64,000 nt of DNA, taken from NCBI GenBank assembly GCA_030278955.1, contig JAOANR010000006.1, positions 13,427,974-13,491,973 on the forward strand. Direction: 5' to 3'. The translations under genes were made by a program, and so were the position numbers. Of this stretch, positions 59,484-64,000 are shown one piece after another (position 1 is the first letter of the stretch; every line of letters starts with the position of its first letter). Under the pieces are notes generated by a model. That model had not been told where the DNA came from. It worked only from the letters and a program-made list of their open reading frames with translations, and searched no databases. The stretch comes from Hygrophila difformis (taxonomy: Eukaryota > Streptophyta > Magnoliopsida > Lamiales > Acanthaceae).

Positions 59484-62209
59484 TGTTATCACAAAAAATA
59501 TTATATCCGGAAAAATTGGGATTTAAGTAATTTAATATGGGCAATTTAGTTGGCCTGAAAAATTAAATTACTTGATTAATTGAATAAAAATATTTTAATG
59601 GCAAATAAAAAATATATATATAATAAATATATAGGTTACTTGGCAAGGCAACACAATTATCCTACAGTCATCTCGGGTCGCCCGGACACCCAGAGGTATA
59701 GACTGGGGATAAGCTACATGCCAGGACCCCATGGGGATCTCTGGTCGACCAAGAAGGGTGTCTTGGTCGACCACAAGATATTCCATGGAGATGGGAACTC
59801 CTCTTCATTGTTTAAGTGCTCCGAATGGGCCCGCAATGGCCAGAAATGGGTTATACGACCTACCGGAAGCCTGGACAAGGGGAGGAACATGTCCACACCC
59901 CATGGGATGGTCCATGGTCGACCAAGGGGCTGTAATGGTCGACCAAAAGGAGTCCCATGGGAAAGATCATCCCTTTTTAGTGTTTAAGTGCTCCGAATGG
60001 GCCCGGGGTGGCCAGAAAGGAGCTATACGACCTACCAGAAGCCTGGACAGGGGGAGGAACATGACCACACCCCATGGGAGGGTTCATGGTCGACCAAAGG
60101 GATGTAGTGGTCGACCAAGAGGAGTCCCATGGGAAAAGTCCTCCTTTTTAGTGTCTAAGTGCTCCGAATGGGTCCGGGATGGCCAGAAAGGGGTTATACG
60201 ACCTACCGGAAGCCTGGACAGGGGGAGGAACATGTCCAAACCTCATGGGAGGGTCCATGGTCGACCAAGGGGCTGTGGTGGTCGACCAAGAGGAGTCCCA
60301 TGGGAAAAGTCCTCCTTTTTAGTGTCTAAGTGCTCCGAATGGGCCCGGGATGGCCAGAAAGGGGTTATACGACCTACCGGAAGCCTGGACAGGGGGAGGA
60401 ACATGCCCAAACCCCATGGGAGGGTCCATGATCGACCAAGGGGCTGTAGTGGTCGACCAAGAGGATTGTCATGGGAAAGGTCCTCCTTTTTTAGTGTTTA
60501 AGTGCTCCGAATGGGCCCGGGATGGCCAGAAAGGGGTTATACGGCCTACCGGAAGCCTGGACAGGGGGAGGGACATGCCCATACCCCATGAAAGGTCCCA
60601 TGGTCGACCAAGGAGCTAGAGTGGTCGACCAAGAGGAGTTTCAGGGGGAAAGGTCCTTCTCTTCAGTGTTTAAGCGACCCGAATGGGCCCGGAATGGCCT
60701 GAAAGGGGTTATACGACCTACAGGAAGCCTGGACAGGGGGAAGGACATGCCCATACTCCATGAAAGGTCCCATGGTCGACAAGGGGCTGGATTGGTCGAC
60801 CAAGAGGAGTTTCAGGGGGAAAGGTCCTTCTCTTCAGTGTTTAAGCGACCCGAATGGGCCCGGAATGGCCTGGAAGGGGTTATACGACCTACATGAAGCC
60901 TGGACAAGGGGAGAAACATGCCTACACCCCATGGGAGGGTCCATGGACGACCAAGGGGCTATAGTGGTCGACCAAGAGGAGTCCCATGGGGAAAGGTCCT
61001 TCTGTTTAGTGTTTAAGTGCTCCGAATGGGCCCAGAATGGCCAGAAAGGGGTTATACGACCTACCGGAAGCCTGGACAAGGGGAGGAACATGACCACACC
61101 CCATGGGAGAGTCCATGGTCGACCAAGGGGCTGTAGTGGTCGACCAAGAGGAGTCCCATGGGAAAGGTCCTCATTTTTAGTGTTTAAGTGCTCCGAACGG
61201 GCCCGGGATGGGCCAGAAAGGTGTTATACGACCTACAGGAAGCCTGGACAGGGGGAGGAACATGCCCACACCCCATGGAAGGGTCCATGGTCGATCAAGG
61301 GGATGCAGTGGTCGACCAAGAGGAGTCCCATGGGGAAAGGTCCTCCTTTTTAGTGTTTAAGTGCTCCGAACGGGCCCCGGATGGCCAGAAAGGGGTTATA
61401 CGACCTACCGGAAGCCTGGACAGGAGGAGGAACATGCCCACACCCCATGGGAGAGTCCATGGAGACCAAGGGGCTGTAGTGGTCGACCAAGAGGAGTCCC
61501 ATGGGAAAGGTTCTCCTTTTTAGTGTTTAAGTGCTCCGAACGGGCCCGGGATGGCCAGAAAAGTGTTATAAGACCTACAGGAAGCCTGAACAGGGGAGGA
61601 ACATTCTCACACCCCATGGAAGGGTCCATGGTCGACCAAGGGGATGTAGTGGTCGACCAAGGGAATATGACTTGACCACCCCCTTGATATGCCTAAAGGA
61701 TGTGCAACCGCCCAATATGCAAGACGAGCTATAACCAACCAAAGGCCAGCTCAGACTTAGTTTCGAGCCTTGGAATGACACAAGACTAATCAAGCCACAA
61801 AGGAGACACCAGGCAAGTCAGACGAATGTGGAAGAGAAAGCGAAGGCAAGTCATTGGACGGAGCAGTTATTTCCACAGACGTCGTGCTAGGGGAAGCAGT
61901 TACACAAAACATCTATAAATACAACCTCACTGCAGAATAGAAAGGCATCAACACACAACTCAAACTCCTCAGGAGCTTTTATCTTTTCCATAGTTCGTAG
62001 TTTTAGTTTGTAGCCTAGTCTTAGTTTCAGTAGTTTCTCTCGTAGTTGTAATACTTAGTTCTTGTAATTTGCAGTGGGCAAGAAATCAATTCTTGTTCAT
62101 TGTTTTTCTATATTGAAAGGCGCAATCTTACGGTAGAATTTATTCAGATTCAGCCGTCTTAGCCTGCAAAGGCTTACTATTTATTGTTTGTCGCATCCCA
62201 GCGATAACA
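59484..62209 (+). mobile_element. 5' LTR (about 2.7 kb) of a Ty3/gypsy-type retrotransposon
   Basis: It begins TGTTATCAC and ends GCGATAACA, giving the TG...CA termini and a 7 bp inverted end TGTTATC/GATAACA. The left boundary coincides with the interruption of a MITE; the right boundary is followed by a primer-binding-site-like sequence. Most of the LTR is a tandem array (59745-61665). A TATA-like 'ctataaata' near 61914 fits a transcription start around 61940, leaving a short R-U5. The 3' LTR lies outside the window, so the LTR could not be checked against its partner. Confidence 0.65.
59745..61665 (+). repeat. Tandem array of eleven ~171 bp units inside the LTR
   Basis: The block tttaagtgctccgaatggg (tctaag in units 3 and 4, tttaagcgacccgaatggg in units 6 and 7) recurs starting at 59811, 59983, 60154, 60325, 60497, 60669, 60840, 61012, 61183, 61356 and 61526. 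The spacing is 170-173 bp. Most units contain two copies of a 10 bp palindrome, TGGTCGACCA, about 24 bp apart ('ggtcgaccaaggggctg' and 'ggtcgaccaagaggag'), though a few are mutated. Units 6 and 7 form a distinct subtype ('tttcagggggaaaggtcc', 'aagcgacccg'), suggesting local duplication. The array is GC-rich against an AT-rich background. Confidence 0.93.
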
Positions 62210-62212
62210 ATT

Positions 62213-62230
62213 TGGCGACCACAGTGGGAG
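62213..62230 (+). promoter_or_regulatory. Primer binding site of the retrotransposon
   Basis: TGGCGACCACAGTGGGAG starts 4 bases after the LTR end. It begins TGG, complementary to a tRNA CCA end, as in plant gypsy elements with 'tttggcgac...' at this place. I cannot name the tRNA with certainty. Confidence 0.55.
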
Positions 62231-62238
62231 ACGATTGA

Positions 62239-62302
62239 AACGTCTACCATAGATCAATTATCAAATTTGGAACGTCTACCATAGATCAATTATCAAATTT
62301 GG
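62239..62302 (+). repeat. Perfect 32 bp tandem duplication in the retrotransposon leader
   Basis: Two adjacent identical units (62239-62270 and 62271-62302) starting aacgtctaccatagatcaat, between the primer binding site and the gag start codon. Confidence 0.9.
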
Positions 62303-62352
62303 AAAGTTTGGATAGCTTGGTGTTAAGATCACGAGTGATATCCCGGATAAAT

Positions 62353-64000
62353 ATGTCCACGCCAAGAACATCCACTAGCACTACTACTGGCGGAATCCCG
62401 CCACCACCTGTGCCGCCCACGATAGGGCATAATACTGCCAGTGCAAATGTTGTACCGATGGACTTAATACCAAATCTGATGAATCAATTTACAGAACTAT
62501 TGGACAACCGTTTGGCAGCTATGCGGAATGAGTTATCTGCCCAAGCCTCACCTCAGGGATTTTTTGCTCAAGGGCCGTCTGCGGCCAACATGGGCAACTT
62601 CCCACCCAGAACAACAAATGGCCTACCTTTAGGGCAAGGCCAGATGCTCACTCCACTCCCGATTTTGCCAACTTTTGGCATGGGAGAGGTACAATCACAG
62701 AACTATGATAGGCCGGAAGTCAGTAACAACAGGGGCAAGCGGCCGGCGGCGACGTATCCCAACAATATCCCATTGGGAGGACAACCTGCTTTTGTCCCTA
62801 CCAATGTGGAGAATTATCCAGTGGATACATCTCCAATCCGACCAATGGGAGAGCTAGGTGGAAATCAGGAACCATGGAGGCCACCTATGGCTAATCCGTC
62901 GGGTCCCAACAACCATTACGCACCTCCCATGGTACATACTCCCCAAAACCTAGGGATGCCTGTTGATGGCTACAATCCCAACCCTAATATGCCAGCCCCT
63001 CCACAAGGCCCTGCCATCGATCCTGATATTTTAGCAGATATGTTACGAGATCAATTTGGCTTCACTGTAAGGCCGACCGGTCGGATGGCGTATCAAAAGC
63101 CTTACCCAGAGGCTATAACGCGTGACTACCCACTTCCTCGAGGATTCAGGGTCCCTGACTTCTCGACATTTTCTGGTGAAGATGATGCATCCACTATAGA
63201 GCACATAGGGCGATTTAGTGCCCAGCTTGGGGAAAATGCCCGTAATCCGTATTATAAAATGCAATTGTTTTCCTTATCCTTAACCAAAACCGCATTTTCG
63301 TGGTTTGCTAACCTCCCTCCGGGACACTTTAGGACGTGGGAGGACATGGAGGCAGCATTCCACACACGTTTCTTCAATCCCGTACCAACAGTGTCAGTTA
63401 CTGACATAGTGGATGCCAAACAACTGCCAAAGGAGTCCGTAATTGCGTTCATAGAACGTGTGAGGCGATTAAAGTCTCGCTGCTCAACCGCTTTGAGTGA
63501 TGCTGAATTGACCAAGATAGTGGTCAGAAATATGGCTCCCACGTATAGGGCACAACTAACTGCCCACGATATCCCAGACCTCTCCGCATTGGCTTCCAAA
63601 GCCATTCGCCTCGAAACTCTATTTAAGGACGAAGGATCTGTGGCTAATCCCAAGAAATATCGTCCTATAACTAGCGTAGAGGCAAACGAGTACGAATACT
63701 CAGATATGGAGATTGATAGTGAGGTTGCATGTATGGAGGTTCTCAACGGTGGAGAAGTTGCTGAGCAGGCGGTGGCGGAGTTAGTGAAAGGGAAACCGTT
63801 CCCTTGCCCTAAGTTGCAACCTAACGCCGCCAGGAGGATTGTAGCTAGTGGTAAAATGCCCCAAAAAACTGGGGCTGATGAAGAACCACTTTTCGATGTT
63901 AGCAAGGCAGACGAGATCTTTGATGTCCTCTTGAAAGAAGGGCAATTGAGACTACCGAAAGGCCAACAATTGGCCACCGCCGAAGAAGTTAAGGGTCGGA
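62353..64000 (+). CDS. Gag of a Ty3/gypsy-type retrotransposon (open to the window edge)
   Basis: An open frame of at least 549 codons from the ATG at 62353 (MSTPRTSTS...) with no stop before the end of the window. The first 270 residues are Pro/Asn/Gly/Met-rich and low-complexity. A retrotransposon gag domain follows, with FSLSLTKTAFSWFANLPPGH (Trp-Phe at residues 317-318), TWEDMEAAFHTRFF, and KQLPKESVIAFIERVRRLK, then a charged part (EIDSEVACMEVLNGGE). Protease, reverse transcriptase and integrase would lie to the right. The frame is intact as far as seen, so the element may be young. Confidence 0.85.
   Translation, partial: MSTPRTSTSTTTGGIPPPPVPPTIGHNTASANVVPMDLIPNLMNQFTELLDNRLAAMRNELSAQASPQGFFAQGPSAANMGNFPPRTTNGLPLGQGQMLTPLPILPTFGMGEVQSQNYDRPEVSNNRGKRPAATYPNNIPLGGQPAFVPTNVENYPVDTSPIRPMGELGGNQEPWRPPMANPSGPNNHYAPPMVHTPQNLGMPVDGYNPNPNMPAPPQGPAIDPDILADMLRDQFGFTVRPTGRMAYQKPYPEAITRDYPLPRGFRVPDFSTFSGEDDASTIEHIGRFSAQLGENARNPYYKMQLFSLSLTKTAFSWFANLPPGHFRTWEDMEAAFHTRFFNPVPTVSVTDIVDAKQLPKESVIAFIERVRRLKSRCSTALSDAELTKIVVRNMAPTYRAQLTAHDIPDLSALASKAIRLETLFKDEGSVANPKKYRPITSVEANEYEYSDMEIDSEVACMEVLNGGEVAEQAVAELVKGKPFPCPKLQPNAARRIVASGKMPQKTGADEEPLFDVSKADEIFDVLLKEGQLRLPKGQQLATAEEVKGR

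Noticed and set aside
59731..61675. Long open frames in the LTR tandem array as a real repeat protein
   Set aside because: Openness follows from the 171 bp period and lack of stops. The frame shifts where units are 170, 172 or 173 bp, and no known domain is seen.
63252..63977. 241-codon minus-strand frame at the right end
   Set aside because: It is antisense to the gag frame, which contains a recognisable gag domain.
1..64000. CRISPR arrays, operons, ribosome binding sites or phage-like modules
   Set aside because: All genes are spliced eukaryotic genes. The only regular spaced repeats are the LTR array, which lacks unique spacers, and microsatellites.

Overview
This window looks like a nuclear chromosome segment from a flowering plant, most likely a eudicot. 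Its genes carry many spliceosomal introns, the non-coding DNA is AT-rich, and several proteins are plant-type (a plant choline kinase, a plastid S1-domain RNA-binding protein, a type I inositol polyphosphate 5-phosphatase). The spaces between genes are packed with typical plant transposons. I cannot name the species; an asterid is a weak guess. All exon limits were read by eye from splice sites and reading frames.

Layout from left to right: (1) 0.36-3.1 kb, a two-exon Gfo/Idh/MocA-type NAD(P)-dependent oxidoreductase (-) whose intron holds a long hairpin transposon. (2) 6.3-9.0 kb, the beta subunit of F-actin capping protein (+, eight exons, 256 aa). (3) 13.5-14.1 kb, a small intronless protein with a PRP3-like C-terminal domain (+), followed at 14.8-16.3 kb by a consistent set of unrecognised exons. 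(4) 17.7-21.4 kb, a poly(A)-binding protein (+, 641 aa), convergent with an MRNIP-like gene (-). That gene shares a roughly 360 bp divergent promoter region with an intronless acidic protein (+, 23.3 kb). (5) 24.8-29.7 kb, a plastid S1-domain protein of the RLSB/PDE338 type (-). (6) 30.1-37.2 kb, a nest of mobile elements. (7) 37.2-46.8 kb, a type I inositol polyphosphate 5-phosphatase (+), apparently with a 4.6 kb intron in its 5' leader. (8) 49.5-53.2 kb, a DHRS12-like short-chain dehydrogenase (+), convergent with a choline kinase (-, 54.4-56.7 kb). (9) 59.5 kb to the end, the 5' part of a Ty3/gypsy-type LTR retrotransposon. Its unusually long LTR (about 2.7 kb) contains eleven tandem copies of a roughly 171 bp unit, and its gag frame stays open to the window edge.

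The genes are ordinary housekeeping and signalling genes and do not form a cluster or pathway. The notable content is the mobile DNA, and many insertions can be placed to the base by target-site duplications. I see five hAT-type elements with 8 bp duplications and three long inverted-repeat (Mutator-like) elements with 9 bp duplications. There is also a large Stowaway-like family of about 255 bp, Tourist-like elements, a family of short tRNA-derived SINEs, and one 5'-truncated L1-type LINE. Several are inserted into one another, so their relative order of arrival can be read directly.
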